Assembly: GCA_965215035.1 (NCBI GenBank)
Contig: OZ244040.1
Coordinates: forward strand, 2,108,001-2,172,000
Length of the DNA: 64,000 bases
Direction of reading: 5' to 3'
Source: Azophilus sp965215035
GTDB lineage: Bacteria; Pseudomonadota; Gammaproteobacteria; Pseudomonadales; Azotimanducaceae
Made by a program: the position numbers and the translations under genes. The notes under the pieces were generated by a model. The model made no database searches and had not been told where the DNA came from. It was given only the letters and a program-made list of their open reading frames with translations. Positions 41,843 through 51,241 of the stretch are shown piece after piece (positions within the stretch are counted from its first letter, which is position 1; each line of letters begins with the position of its first letter).

Positions 41843-42361
41843 ATGTTGGGTGACGCCTATCTTGCCATCGTCCAGTTCATCGAACAGGGCGGCAACGTAC
41901 TCTACCTGATTGCCGCCCTGACGTTCCTGATGTGGACGCTCATATTCGAGCGACTCTGGTACTTCAATTCCGAGCACAAGCGCATCATCGGGGTGGCGAC
42001 CGAAAGCTGGGAAAGTCGGCCGGAACGCCGCTCCTGGAGCGCACACCAGATTCGCGACCGCATGATATCCGAGACATCGGATGCGATAACGGGCACGCTG
42101 CCGCTCATTCAGACCTGCGTGACCCTTTGCCCGCTACTCGGCTTGCTGGGTACCGTAACGGGCATGATCTCCGTGTTCGACGCCATGGCAACCCAGGGCG
42201 GCAACGCCCGGTCGATGGCGGCTGGTGTCTCGATGGCAACGATTCCCACCATGTCCGGCATGATCGCATCGCTGTCGGGCCTGTTGGGCAGTACCCTGGT
42301 TAAGCGGAAGGTTGATTTCGAGGTCGAGTTGTTTGAGGAACGGCTCACCACCGACCACTAG
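41843..42361 (+). CDS. exbB: ExbB/TolQ-family proton channel protein
   Basis: The 172-residue protein has three transmembrane helices: VLYLIAALTFLMWTLIFERLWY, TCVTLCPLLGLLGTVTGMISVFDAM, and a third around MIASLSGLLGS. It forms the proton channel of the TonB2-type complex with the downstream ExbD. Length is short, as for ExbB2. It lies nine bases after the TtpC-like gene. Confidence 0.92.
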   Translation: MLGDAYLAIVQFIEQGGNVLYLIAALTFLMWTLIFERLWYFNSEHKRIIGVATESWESRPERRSWSAHQIRDRMISETSDAITGTLPLIQTCVTLCPLLGLLGTVTGMISVFDAMATQGGNARSMAAGVSMATIPTMSGMIASLSGLLGSTLVKRKVDFEVELFEERLTTDH

Positions 42362-42395
42362 GCGGAGGTAGGTGGAACACAGGGAGTAGCGGAAC

Positions 42396-42803
42396 ATGGT
42401 GCGCAAGGCAAGCCGATTCTCACGCACGGACGGGGAGTCGGACATCAATATGACCCCCATGCTCGATGTGGTGTTTATCATGCTGATTTTTTTCATCGTG
42501 ACCGCCACCTTCATCAAGCAGGCCGGTATCGAGGTTCTGCGCCCGGAAGCGGCCAGCGCCGAACAGAAACCGACGGTGAGCGTACTGGTTGCCATCGGCG
42601 AGAACGGCGAGATATGGATCGATAAGCGGCGGGTTGACCCGGCGGCGGTACGGGCGCACATTGAGCGGCTGCACGCGGAAAATCCCAAGGGCGGGTTGGT
42701 CATACAGGCGGACAAGGGTGCCCGGTATGAATTGTTGAAAGCGGTGTTAACGGCGGCCAGGGGAGCGGGGCTCACCGAGGTGGCTGTTTCGACGGAGGCG
42801 TAA
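42396..42803 (+). CDS. exbD: ExbD/TolR-family biopolymer transport protein
   Basis: The 135-residue protein has SDINMTPMLDVVFIMLIFFIVTATFIKQAGIEV, one transmembrane helix with the essential Asp, and a periplasmic domain ending in TEVAVSTEA. It couples proton flow through ExbB to TonB. It is the second ExbD of the window and differs clearly from the one at 1–247. It is followed one base later by the TonB gene. Confidence 0.94.
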   Translation: MVRKASRFSRTDGESDINMTPMLDVVFIMLIFFIVTATFIKQAGIEVLRPEAASAEQKPTVSVLVAIGENGEIWIDKRRVDPAAVRAHIERLHAENPKGGLVIQADKGARYELLKAVLTAARGAGLTEVAVSTEA

Positions 42804-42804
42804 C

Positions 42805-43410
42805 ATGCTGGTGCGATATGTGTTCGGTGTCGGGTTGGGAGCGGCGGCCACCTTCGTTCTGTTCCTGCTGATGCAGGCGCTCATCAAGAGCGACAAGAGT
42901 CCCTTCGACGAGGGCATCACGGGCAAGATCGTCGACTTTGTCCGTGTCGAGGAGGACATCGATGTCGTGCTCAAGCGACGCAAGCCCAAACCGCCACCGC
43001 CGCCGGATGAACCGCCGCCCGACATGCCCAAGCCCGAGTTCGATGCCAGCAACGTTTCCCAGGGCGTCGAGATCGGCGCTGTGGATGTCGATTTGAACTT
43101 GCAGGTTGGGGGCACCGGCGGTTTCAGTTCCGATGGGGAGTATCTGCCCATCGTCAAGGTGGCGCCGGTGTATCCACGCCGGGCGCAGACCCGCGGCATC
43201 GAGGGCTATGTGCTCCTGGAATTCGTCGTGACCAAGACCGGGGCGGTGCGCGACCCGGTGGTGATCGAATCCAAGCCGCCGGGAATCTTCGACCGCGCGG
43301 CGATCGGCGCGGCGCTCAAATTCAAGTACAAGCCCAAGGTGGTCAACGGTGAACCCATCGATGTGGCGGGTGTGCAGAACCGCATAACCTTCGAGCTGCA
43401 GGACGGGTAG
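42805..43410 (+). CDS. tonB: TonB family energy transducer (TonB2-like)
   Basis: The 201-residue protein has an N-terminal anchor helix (FGVGLGAAATFVLFLLMQALI), a Pro-rich stretch (KRRKPKPPPPPDEPPPDMPKP) and the C-terminal TonB domain (VAPVYPRRAQTRGIEGYVLLEFVVTKTGAVRDPVVIES…FDRAAIGAALKFKYKP). It transmits proton-motive energy to outer-membrane receptors. The Pro-rich region is short, as in TonB2. No receptor gene is visible in the window. Confidence 0.93.
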   Translation: MLVRYVFGVGLGAAATFVLFLLMQALIKSDKSPFDEGITGKIVDFVRVEEDIDVVLKRRKPKPPPPPDEPPPDMPKPEFDASNVSQGVEIGAVDVDLNLQVGGTGGFSSDGEYLPIVKVAPVYPRRAQTRGIEGYVLLEFVVTKTGAVRDPVVIESKPPGIFDRAAIGAALKFKYKPKVVNGEPIDVAGVQNRITFELQDG

Positions 43411-43416
43411 TCGGCC

Positions 43417-44742
43417 ATGTATGCCTTGCTACGCCTCGGTGCGGTTTTGACAGCGGTTTTGCTTCTGGGCCCGGCCTTGGAGTTCGGGTTGCTCGGCGCA
43501 CCCGGTGCCTGGGCGGCCGAGGAGAATGAGCCGCCCCGGAAGACGCGGCGGGTGCCGTCCATGAGCGAGGCGACCTTCAAGAAGCTGGCCGAAGCCCAGG
43601 AATTTGTCGACGCCCAGGATCTCGATGGCGCCATACGGGTGTTGAACGGCATGCTTGATCGCAGCCGACGCTACAACGGCAACGAGATCGGCCAGATCAA
43701 CAATATGCTGGGTTTCGCCTACTTCTCCAAGGAGGACTATGGCCGGGCGATTATGCACTACGAGGAGGTCATCAAACAGGGAGACGATATTCCCGAGGGC
43801 CTGGAAACCACAACCCTGTATACCTTGGCGCAGCTCAATTTCGTTGACGAACGATACAGCGAGGCGTTGCGCTATATGCGGCTCTGGCTGTCCAAAGCCA
43901 CGAATCCGGGTCCGGAACCGCATATCTTCATGGGCCAGGTCCATTACCAGATGAGCGACTATCCGAATGCGGCCGCCCAAATTGAAAAGGGCATTGCGAT
44001 CGCCCAGGCGCGCGGCACCGCGGTCAAGGAGAACTGGTGGGCCCTGTTGAGCTTCTTGTACTCCGAGCAGGAACGCTGGCCGAAGGTTTTAGAGGTGTTG
44101 GAAATTCTGGTGCGCGACTTTCCGAAGCGCACCTATTGGGTCAGCCTCGCCGGCATACAGGGCCAGCAGGGCATGGAAAAGGAACAGCTCTACACGATGA
44201 TGGCGGCCTACGAGGCGGGATATCTCACCAGGCAATCGGATCTTGTCACCTTGGCCGGGCTGCTCATGCAGGAAGAGGTGCCTATTCGGGCCGCGGCGGT
44301 GCTGCAGAAGGCGCTCGACGATGAATTGGTTGAACGTACGGATACCCATCTGCGCAGCCTCGGTCAGTCCTACCAACTCGCCCAGGAAGTCGATAGGGCG
44401 ATTCCCGTTTTCGAGGACGCCGGCAAGCTTTCCGACGATGGCCGAATCTATGAGCGGCTTGCCCAGCTCTACCTTGAGGACGACAAGTTCGAAGAGTGCG
44501 TCGAGGCCGCCGGCAATGCCTTGCGCAAAGGTGGCCTGCGCAAGGTACAGAGCGTGCATATCGTGCGCGGCATGTGTGAGTTCAATCGCGACGGGCTGGA
44601 ACGAGCGCGTGAATCCTTTGTTTCCTGTCGCAACGAGTCCCGGCGTGTCAAAGACTCGGGCAACCAGCGTATCTGCCAGCAATGGATCACCTATATTGGC
44701 AAAGAAGTAGTGCGCCGCGCCGCCATTGCAGAAGCGATCTGA
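43417..44742 (+). CDS. TPR-repeat periplasmic protein of the TonB2 cluster
   Basis: The 441-residue protein has a signal peptide (LGAVLTAVLLLGPALEFGLLGAPGAWA) and about eight tetratricopeptide-like repeats (for example INNMLGFAYFSKEDYGRAIMHYEEVIKQ and VHYQMSDYPNAAAQIEKGIAIA). It is the last gene of the DUF3450–ExbB–ExbB–ExbD–TonB–TPR set, where such proteins (TtpA/TPR type) are needed for TonB2-dependent uptake in Vibrio. Its 3' end overlaps the proposed pyrF start by 17 bases. Confidence 0.88.
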   Translation: MYALLRLGAVLTAVLLLGPALEFGLLGAPGAWAAEENEPPRKTRRVPSMSEATFKKLAEAQEFVDAQDLDGAIRVLNGMLDRSRRYNGNEIGQINNMLGFAYFSKEDYGRAIMHYEEVIKQGDDIPEGLETTTLYTLAQLNFVDERYSEALRYMRLWLSKATNPGPEPHIFMGQVHYQMSDYPNAAAQIEKGIAIAQARGTAVKENWWALLSFLYSEQERWPKVLEVLEILVRDFPKRTYWVSLAGIQGQQGMEKEQLYTMMAAYEAGYLTRQSDLVTLAGLLMQEEVPIRAAAVLQKALDDELVERTDTHLRSLGQSYQLAQEVDRAIPVFEDAGKLSDDGRIYERLAQLYLEDDKFEECVEAAGNALRKGGLRKVQSVHIVRGMCEFNRDGLERARESFVSCRNESRRVKDSGNQRICQQWITYIGKEVVRRAAIAEAI

Positions 44743-45577
44743 GGCCGTTGCTGTAGCCCAATCCATTCAAGAACGGCTCCAGGCCGCCTGGACGTCAAAG
44801 AAATCACTGCTCTGCGTGGGTCTGGATCCGATCGGCGAGCGGTTGCCCGCCGAATTCCAGGCGAGGCCCAGGGCATTCAGGGATTTCTGCTGTGCCATAG
44901 TCGATGCTACCGCCAGCGAGGTCTGTGCGTTCAAGCCCCAGGTGGCGCACTTCGCGGCGGTGGGGGCGGAGGATCAGTTGGTGGAAGTCATCGCCCACAT
45001 CCACGCCCGCCACCCCGATATACCCGTAATCCTGGATGCCAAGCGGGGGGACATCGGTGCCGTTGCCCGGTTCTACGCCAAGGAGGCCTTCGAGCGCTAC
45101 GGTGCCGATGTCGTCACCGTGAACCCCTACCTGGGCGCGGAGAGCCTCGCACCCTTTCTGGCCTACCGCGATCGCGGCGTGGCGGTGGTTTGCCGCACCA
45201 GCAATCCGGGCAGCGCCTGGCTCCAGGGTTATCCGCAGGACGAGCCCGTCTACCTGCGCATCGCCAAGGCCGCCAGCAAGTGGAATGAGCACGGCAACCT
45301 GATGCTGGTGGCGGGTGCGACCTATCCCGAAGATCTGGCGCGCATCCGCGCCGTGGCGGATGCCATACCGCTGCTCGTACCCGGCGTTGGTGCCCAGGGC
45401 GGCGATTTGCGCGCCGTGCTCCAGGCGGGGCTGGACGCGCACGGGCAGGGTCTGGTCATCAATGCGTCCCGCTCGATTCTTTACGCCGGCGCCACCGCCG
45501 CGGTCCGTGCCGCGGCCGCGAGTCTGCGAGATAGGATTGCCCGCTGGTCGAGCCAGCTACGGCCCCGGCCGGCTTGA
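44726..45577 (+). CDS. pyrF: Orotidine 5'-phosphate decarboxylase, type 2
   Basis: PyrF makes UMP from OMP. The protein of about 283 residues has LLCVGLDPIGERLP, FKPQVAHFAAVG, and the catalytic Lys–Asp set in VILDAKRGDIGAVARFYA of the type 2 (long) class, plus LLVPGVGAQGGDL for phosphate binding. No ATG or GTG stands near the N-terminus; the TTG at 44726 inside the end of the TPR gene is the best start, so the true N-terminus is uncertain. Confidence 0.9.
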   Translation: MQKRSEAVAVAQSIQERLQAAWTSKKSLLCVGLDPIGERLPAEFQARPRAFRDFCCAIVDATASEVCAFKPQVAHFAAVGAEDQLVEVIAHIHARHPDIPVILDAKRGDIGAVARFYAKEAFERYGADVVTVNPYLGAESLAPFLAYRDRGVAVVCRTSNPGSAWLQGYPQDEPVYLRIAKAASKWNEHGNLMLVAGATYPEDLARIRAVADAIPLLVPGVGAQGGDLRAVLQAGLDAHGQGLVINASRSILYAGATAAVRAAAASLRDRIARWSSQLRPRPA

Positions 45578-45610
45578 TGCCGATAGGTTTCGCTCCGGAG
45601 AGCGGCGCGC

Positions 45611-46429
45611 TCACCCCGTTTTGAAGTGGCACCACACCGGGCAGTGGTCCGAGGGTTTCGGGCCGCCCCGAATCGCGTAGTCGATGCCGCAGTCGTCGAG
45701 GGCCCCGGCGAGCACCCCGGTGGCCAGCACCAGGTCGATGCGCAGCCCCCGTTTCGGCGTGCGCTCGAAGCCCCGGGAGCGGTAGTCGAACCAGCTATAC
45801 AGCCGTTCGTTGCCGCCCACCGAGGATGCGTAGGTATCCGTTAGTCCCCAGGCCATTACCGCCCGCAGCCACTCCCGTTCTTCCGGCAGGAAACTGGTCT
45901 TGCCCTGGCGCAGCCAGCGCTTGCGGTTATCCTCGCCGATCCCGATGTCCGCGTCTTCCGGCGCGACATTCATATCGCCGGCGAGCAACATCGGTTCACC
46001 CGGGTCGCAGCACTCCCGCAGGTAGCGCAGCAGATCCTGGTAGTAGGTTTCCTTGGCCGGAAACTTGATTGGGTGTTTCCGGCTTTCCCCTTGGGGAAAG
46101 TAGCCGTTGATGACCCGCACCCGGCGCCCCCCGATTGCATAGCTGGCCGTGACAAAGCGGCGCTGCTGGTCGGCCGCGCGCCAGGGAAAGCCGCACTGCA
46201 CCGCCCTGGGCTCGGCCCGTGACAGCAGGGCGACCCCGTAGTGCCCCTTCTGTCCGTGGATCACCGCGTGTGGATACCCCATGGCGTGTACCGCGTCGAT
46301 GGGAAACAGCCCGTCTTCCACCTTGGTTTCTTGGAGGGCGATAACATCGGGCGCGTGCGCACTGACGATGTCTTCGAGCTGGTGCAGGCGGGCGCGAATG
46401 CCGTTGGCGTTGAAGGTGATGAAGCGCAT
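45611..46429 (-). CDS. xthA: Exodeoxyribonuclease III
   Basis: The 272-residue AP endonuclease/3'-5' exonuclease has MRFITFNANGIRARLHQLE, LQETKVEDGLFP with the metal-binding Glu, NGYFPQGES, LAGDMNVAPEDADIG, and the C-terminal SDHCPVWC with the catalytic Asp-His. It removes abasic and damaged 3' ends. The start at MRFITFNANG (46429) fits the family; the frame continues upstream without likeness. It stands convergent to pyrF. Confidence 0.95.
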   Translation of the reverse strand: MRFITFNANGIRARLHQLEDIVSAHAPDVIALQETKVEDGLFPIDAVHAMGYPHAVIHGQKGHYGVALLSRAEPRAVQCGFPWRAADQQRRFVTASYAIGGRRVRVINGYFPQGESRKHPIKFPAKETYYQDLLRYLRECCDPGEPMLLAGDMNVAPEDADIGIGEDNRKRWLRQGKTSFLPEEREWLRAVMAWGLTDTYASSVGGNERLYSWFDYRSRGFERTPKRGLRIDLVLATGVLAGALDDCGIDYAIRGGPKPSDHCPVWCHFKTG

Positions 46430-46548
46430 GTTCGAGACCTGATTCGAATTCCTGTTAACCGGTTGCCGCGCACTTGCGAACGCGCTGCCACCGGGAAGGG
46501 TAGAATGCAGAAAAGCGGGGCCAATTGCCATCGCCGTGCGAGGTACAT

Positions 46549-47727
46549 ATGACGGATAGGAGAGCGCGCTTTGTCTGGTCTGATCCCCTGTTGCTGGAGG
46601 ATCAGCTTAGCGACGAGGAGCGGATGATTCGGGACAGCGCCCGAGACTACGCCCAGGATCGGTTGATGCCCCGGATATTGCAGGCCAACCGGAGCGAGAC
46701 CTTCGACCGCGAGATTATGCGCGAGATGGGCCGGCTGGGCCTGTTGGGCGCCACCCTACCGGAACGATACGGCTGTTCCCACGTCAACTATGTTTCCTAT
46801 GGATTGATGGCGCGCGAGGTCGAGCGGGTCGACTCGGGGTACCGGTCCGCCATGAGCGTGCAGTCTTCCCTAGTCATGCACCCGATCCATGCCTATGGCA
46901 CCGAGGCGCAGCGGCAGAAGTACCTGCCTAAGCTCGCCGCCGGTGAATGGGTGGGTTGTTTCGGGCTTACCGAGCCGGATCACGGCTCGGACCCCGGCGG
47001 CATGCTCACCCGGGCCGAGGCCACCGATGGTGGTTACGTGCTGAACGGCACCAAGACCTGGATCACCAATTCACCCATCGCGGACATCGCCGTGGTTTGG
47101 GCCAAGCTGGACGGCGTTATTCGTGGTTTTGTCGTCGAGCGGGGGTTCCCGGGCCTAAGCACACCGAAGATCATCGGCAAGATGAGTTTGCGCGCGTCGG
47201 TAACCGGGCAGATTGTTCTGCAAAATGTCTTTGTTCCCGCGGAGAACCTGCTACCCGATGCGAAGGGCCTTAGCGGCCCCTTCGGCTGCCTTAACCGGGC
47301 CCGCTACGGCATTGCCTGGGGTGCGCTGGGTGCCGCCGAGTTCTGCTGGCACGCGGCGCGTGCCTATACGCTTGATCGCAAGCAGTTCGGCAAGCCGCTC
47401 GCCGCCAATCAGCTCATCCAGAAGAAGCTTGCCGATATGCAGACGGATATCGCCCTCGGCCTACAGGGTTGCCTGCGCGCTGGCCGCCTGCTCGACGAAG
47501 GGCGCTTGGCGGTGGAAAACATCTCGATGCTGAAGCGCAACAACTGCGGCAAGGCGCTCGACATCGGCAGAATGGCGCGGGATATGCACGGCGCCAACGG
47601 TATCTCCGACGAATACCACGTCATTCGCCATGTCATGAACCTGGAGACGGTGAACACCTACGAAGGTACGAGCGATGTCCATGCGCTGATTCTCGGGCGG
47701 GCGCAAACGGACCTAGCCGCTTTCTGA
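46549..47727 (+). CDS. gcdH: Glutaryl-CoA dehydrogenase
   Basis: The 392-residue acyl-CoA dehydrogenase starts with FVWSDPLLLEDQLSDEERMIRDSARDYAQDRL, which is specific to glutaryl-CoA dehydrogenases, and has GCFGLTEPDHGSDPGGMLT, the RARYGIAWGALGAAEFCW region, and the catalytic Glu in NTYEGTSDVHALILGRA. It converts glutaryl-CoA to crotonyl-CoA in lysine and tryptophan catabolism. GAGGT precedes the ATG. It has no partner gene here. Confidence 0.92.
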   Translation: MTDRRARFVWSDPLLLEDQLSDEERMIRDSARDYAQDRLMPRILQANRSETFDREIMREMGRLGLLGATLPERYGCSHVNYVSYGLMAREVERVDSGYRSAMSVQSSLVMHPIHAYGTEAQRQKYLPKLAAGEWVGCFGLTEPDHGSDPGGMLTRAEATDGGYVLNGTKTWITNSPIADIAVVWAKLDGVIRGFVVERGFPGLSTPKIIGKMSLRASVTGQIVLQNVFVPAENLLPDAKGLSGPFGCLNRARYGIAWGALGAAEFCWHAARAYTLDRKQFGKPLAANQLIQKKLADMQTDIALGLQGCLRAGRLLDEGRLAVENISMLKRNNCGKALDIGRMARDMHGANGISDEYHVIRHVMNLETVNTYEGTSDVHALILGRAQTDLAAF

Positions 47728-47850
47728 CGCCCGACTACGGGCACTGCAAGACCTTTCAATCCAAAAAAACACGGGATTAGTCGTTATGGGCTCGCACGGC
47801 AGTACCCACTTCCCTGTCCGTCGGTGCGCCGGTCGCTGGGGTGAAAACTC

Positions 47851-48417
47851 CTAGCGCTTGCGTTTCAGGTCGAGTTCCAGCGTGGGCCAGGCCGCGACCA
47901 GATAGATACACATGGACCCGAGGGTCATCAAAGCCGCCACATACAGTAGAGCGTAACCCAGGATCACCCACAGGTTGCTGAAATCCGGGGCATTGGCCAA
48001 CAACAGGACAATGGCGATCATTTGCAGCGTCGTCTTCACCTTGCTCACCCAGGTGACCGCCACGAGGCCGCGCCGATTCATTTCCGCCATCCACTCGCGC
48101 AGTGCGCTGATGAATATTTCCCGGCTGACGATCACGATACCCGGTAGTGTCAACCACAGGTTGGCGTGCTGACCAATCAGCAGAACCAGGGCCGTCACCA
48201 CAATGAGCTTGTCGGCGACCGGGTCGAGAAAGGTGCCGAAGCGGGTGGTTTGCCCGAGCCTGCGCGCGAGATATCCATCCAGCCAATCGGTGAATGCCGC
48301 CAGGGCAAACAGTATGGCCGCATACAGGTACAGAGCGCCCCCCGGGGCCAGGTACGCGAGCGCGAACACGGGTACCAGAACGATGCGCAGCAGCGTCAGC
48401 AGGTTGGGTAGGTTCAT
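47851..48417 (-). CDS. pgsA: CDP-diacylglycerol–glycerol-3-phosphate 3-phosphatidyltransferase
   Basis: PgsA makes phosphatidylglycerol phosphate. The 188-residue membrane protein shows the CDP-alcohol phosphatidyltransferase signature in FTDWLDGYLARRL…FGTFLDPVADKL and four or five helices. It begins NLPNLLTLLRIVLVPVF. It is the third gene of the uvrY–uvrC–pgsA order on the minus strand, but a copy of the interspersed element separates it from uvrC. Confidence 0.94.
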   Translation of the reverse strand: MNLPNLLTLLRIVLVPVFALAYLAPGGALYLYAAILFALAAFTDWLDGYLARRLGQTTRFGTFLDPVADKLIVVTALVLLIGQHANLWLTLPGIVIVSREIFISALREWMAEMNRRGLVAVTWVSKVKTTLQMIAIVLLLANAPDFSNLWVILGYALLYVAALMTLGSMCIYLVAAWPTLELDLKRKR

Positions 48418-48475
48418 CCGTCCATTCTAGACCGCCTGCCGCGCCATTGCTTCGGCCTTCGCTATTCGGTTGTGC

Positions 48476-48549
48476 CGGTTTGAATCTGCGGACCGAGCGA
48501 GGGCGCGGCATACCGGGGATTCGGCAGGGCCGGGATGCAAACCGATACG
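48476..48549. repeat. Interspersed element, copy 3 (inverted relative to copies 1 and 2)
   Basis: On the minus strand it reads GTATCGGTTTGCATCCCGG, then CCTGCCGAATC, ATGCCGCGCC, and ends with GATTCAAACCGG. This is the same element as at 36585 and 38611, without the outermost TAGT. It fills the gap between uvrC and pgsA. Confidence 0.7.
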
Positions 48550-48564
48550 CCGCCGGCTATTCGG

Positions 48565-50400
48565 CTATTCGGCGTGCAGTGCGCCGTATACCTCCTTGGC
48601 CAGTTTGGCGCTAATCCCCGGCACCTTGGCAATCTCTTCGGGGCTTGCCCCCCGCAAAGCCGACAGGCTACCGAAACGGGTGAGTAGCTCCCGCCGCCGC
48701 TTCGGACCCACGCCGGGAATACCATCCAGCTCGGAACGGCGCCGTTGTTGCCGGCGCCGCTGCCGGTGCCCGGTAACGGCGAATCGGTGCGCTTCGTCGC
48801 GCAGGTGCTGCAACAGGTGGAAGGCATCGGAGCGCGGCGTAATGGCCACCTGGCCGGTCGCCGTGAAGAAACGCTCCAGCCCGGGTTTTCGACCCACACC
48901 CTTGGCAATGGCGAGCACCAGCACACCCTCGACCTGTAGTTCGTCGAGCACCTCCAGGGCCCGCCGGAGCTGACCCGGTCCGCCGTCGATGAGCAGGATG
49001 CTCGGCAGCGCGCCCTCGCCCCGCTGCAGGCGCGTATAGCGTCGCCGCAAGGCCTGTTCCATCGCGCCGTAGTCGTCGCCGGGCACCACGCCATCTATGT
49101 GGAAGCGCCGGTAATCGGACTTAAGCGGGCCGCTGCTGTCGAAGACCACGCACGAGGCCACCGTTGCCTGGCCCGTGGTGTGGCTGATGTCGAAGCATTC
49201 CAGCCGCTCCGGCACATCTTCGAGTTGCAGGGCTTCCTGCAGGCCAACAAGGCGCGCGTAGACATTGCGTTTGTCGGCCTGGTAGGCGGCTAGGCTGTAG
49301 GCCGCGTTGTCCTCGGCGAGCTTGAGCCAGGCCGCCCGCCGGCCACGCACCGCCGTCACCAACGCCACCTTGCGCCCGGCCAGCCCGGACAGCGCGGCGG
49401 AGAGAATGCGGGTGTCCGCCACAGGTTCCGAGGCGATCACCGTTCGGGGCAGGTCCCGGTCGCCGCCGGCCAGATAGTACTGGGAAAGGAAGGCGGTCAG
49501 CAGCGCCTGCCGGCCCAACCGCAACTCGTTGCGCGGGAACCAGGTGCGTTGCCCGAGCATGCGCCCGGCCCGAATGTACAGCGCCTGCACACAGGCCAGC
49601 GCGCCGGCGTCCGCGATGGCGAAGACATCCACATCGCCCTCGGCCGCATGCACGTATTGCAGTTCCTGAACGCGGCGCAACTGAGATATCTGGTCGCGGA
49701 ACTTGGCGGCGTGCTCGAACTCCAGGCGCCCGGCGGCGGCGGCCATGCGCTGTTTGAGCGTCTCCAGCACCTGGTCACTGCGTCCCTCCAGAAACATCAC
49801 GCCGAGTTCCACATCCTGGCGATACGCCTTGGCCGTCACGAGACCGACGCAGGGTGCGCTGCAACGCTGAATCTGGTGTTGCAGGCAGGGTCGGGAGCGG
49901 TTCTTGAAGAATGTATCGTCGCACTGGCGAATGCGGAAGAGCTTCTGCAGGGCATTCAGGCTGTCGCGCACGGCGCTTGCGGACGGGAACGGGCCGAAAT
50001 ACCTGCCGGTCTTGCTCCGGGCACCCCGATGAAAGGCCAGGCGCGGGAAGTCCGCATGATCGGTCAGATAGATGTATGGGTAGGATTTGTCATCGCGGAG
50101 CACCACATTGTAGGGTGGCCGCTCCTGCTTGATGAGGCTTTGTTCGAGCAGCAGCGCTTCGGTCTCGCTGTTGGTTACCGTTATCTCGATATCGCGGATT
50201 CTGGCGACTAGCGCCATGGTCTTGCTTGCCAGCCCCGACGCCCGGAAGTAGCTGGTTACCCGGGGTTTCAGGCTGCGCGCCTTGCCTACATAAAGCGCCT
50301 CGCCCGCCTGGTCGAGCATCCGGTACACACCCGGTTTGCGCGGCAGGTTGGCGAGCAGGGCTTCCGGGTCGAACTTGCTATCGGCGCTGGCGGCTCCCAT
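48565..50400 (-). CDS. uvrC: UvrABC system protein C
   Basis: UvrC makes both incisions in nucleotide excision repair. The 611-residue protein has an N-terminal GIY-YIG nuclease (PGVYRMLDQAGEALYVGKARSLKPRVTSYF), a Cys-rich region (CLQHQIQRCSAPCVG), a UVR motif (about 200–235), the RNase H-like endonuclease domain (ECFDISHTTGQATVASCVVF) and a C-terminal tandem HhH (DGIPGVGPKRRRELLTRFGSLSALRGAS). It lies downstream of uvrY, the usual gammaproteobacterial pair. Confidence 0.96.
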   Translation of the reverse strand: MGAASADSKFDPEALLANLPRKPGVYRMLDQAGEALYVGKARSLKPRVTSYFRASGLASKTMALVARIRDIEITVTNSETEALLLEQSLIKQERPPYNVVLRDDKSYPYIYLTDHADFPRLAFHRGARSKTGRYFGPFPSASAVRDSLNALQKLFRIRQCDDTFFKNRSRPCLQHQIQRCSAPCVGLVTAKAYRQDVELGVMFLEGRSDQVLETLKQRMAAAAGRLEFEHAAKFRDQISQLRRVQELQYVHAAEGDVDVFAIADAGALACVQALYIRAGRMLGQRTWFPRNELRLGRQALLTAFLSQYYLAGGDRDLPRTVIASEPVADTRILSAALSGLAGRKVALVTAVRGRRAAWLKLAEDNAAYSLAAYQADKRNVYARLVGLQEALQLEDVPERLECFDISHTTGQATVASCVVFDSSGPLKSDYRRFHIDGVVPGDDYGAMEQALRRRYTRLQRGEGALPSILLIDGGPGQLRRALEVLDELQVEGVLVLAIAKGVGRKPGLERFFTATGQVAITPRSDAFHLLQHLRDEAHRFAVTGHRQRRRQQRRRSELDGIPGVGPKRRRELLTRFGSLSALRGASPEEIAKVPGISAKLAKEVYGALHAE

Positions 50401-50479
50401 GGCCGCACTATAGCGCGAAATTCAGTTCGTCAGACTGCTGCCCCGCGCCCGTCCGCCGCCACCTGGTGCCCCAATCCGG

Positions 50480-51142
50480 CTACCCCGTTTCATATAGGCC
50501 CACGGGTTCCGGGTGCGCCATACCGTAGCGCACGGCAAGCAGGGCCAGTTCGACATCGCTCGACACACCCAGTTTCTCGAAGATGCGATACCGGTAGCTG
50601 TTGACGGTTTTGGGCGACAAATGCAGATCCGAGGAGATTTCGCTGACTTTGTGGCAATTGATGACCATCAACATGATCTGCATTTCCCGTCCCGAGAGTT
50701 GATCGAACGGAGATTGCTCAGTTGGTTCGAATGCCTGTACCGCGAGCTGCTGGGCGATATCCGTGCAAAGATAGCGTTTGCCCAAGTAAACCCGGCGTAT
50801 CGCCACGTGGAGTTCTTCCGGCGTGACCCCCTTGGTGAGATAGCCCGTGGCACCCGCCCGCAGGGCTTGCATCGGGTACGGGTTGGTGGCGCAGGCCGTG
50901 AGCGCGATCACCTTGATAGCCCGGTCCATGCGGCGAATGCGCGCAATGGCCTCCAGACCGCCGATACCCGGCATCAGGATGTCCATCAATACGATGTTGG
51001 GCCGCAGACTGCGGGCCAGGTTGACACCCTCTTCCGCCTGCCCGGCCTCCGCGACTACCTTGAATCCCCTGCTTTCCGGCAACATGGCGATGATGCCCAG
51101 GCGAAACAGCCGGTGATCGTCGACTACCAGGATATTTATCAT
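50480..51142 (-). CDS. uvrY: UvrY/GacA-type response regulator
   Basis: The 220-residue protein has a receiver domain with INILVVDDHRLFRLGI and the phospho-acceptor Asp54 in VLMDILMPG, then a LuxR-type helix-turn-helix (LSGREMQIMLMVINCHKVSEISSDLHLSPKTVNSYRYRIFEKLGV). UvrY/GacA, phosphorylated by BarA/GacS, drives the small RNAs that titrate CsrA. Position just before uvrC supports this assignment. An ATG three codons upstream is possible; MINIL was preferred. An inverted repeat lies about 100 bases upstream. Confidence 0.92.
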   Translation of the reverse strand: MINILVVDDHRLFRLGIIAMLPESRGFKVVAEAGQAEEGVNLARSLRPNIVLMDILMPGIGGLEAIARIRRMDRAIKVIALTACATNPYPMQALRAGATGYLTKGVTPEELHVAIRRVYLGKRYLCTDIAQQLAVQAFEPTEQSPFDQLSGREMQIMLMVINCHKVSEISSDLHLSPKTVNSYRYRIFEKLGVSSDVELALLAVRYGMAHPEPVGLYETG

Positions 51143-51241
51143 TGCTCCCATCCGCTGAAATCACTCGATCCGCCTCTGAAACCATAGGCAGCGCACCTCC
51201 CCCGCACAATGACTGAAAGGCGATTTCCGTGACATATATAC

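Noticed and set aside
42960..43030. CRISPR-like or tandem repeat in the tonB gene
   Set aside because: It is the proline-rich codon run of TonB, not a spacer–repeat array; no CRISPR was seen anywhere.
47728..47850. tRNA gene downstream of pgsA, as in E. coli
   Set aside because: No cloverleaf, T-loop or anticodon stem could be formed from this sequence.
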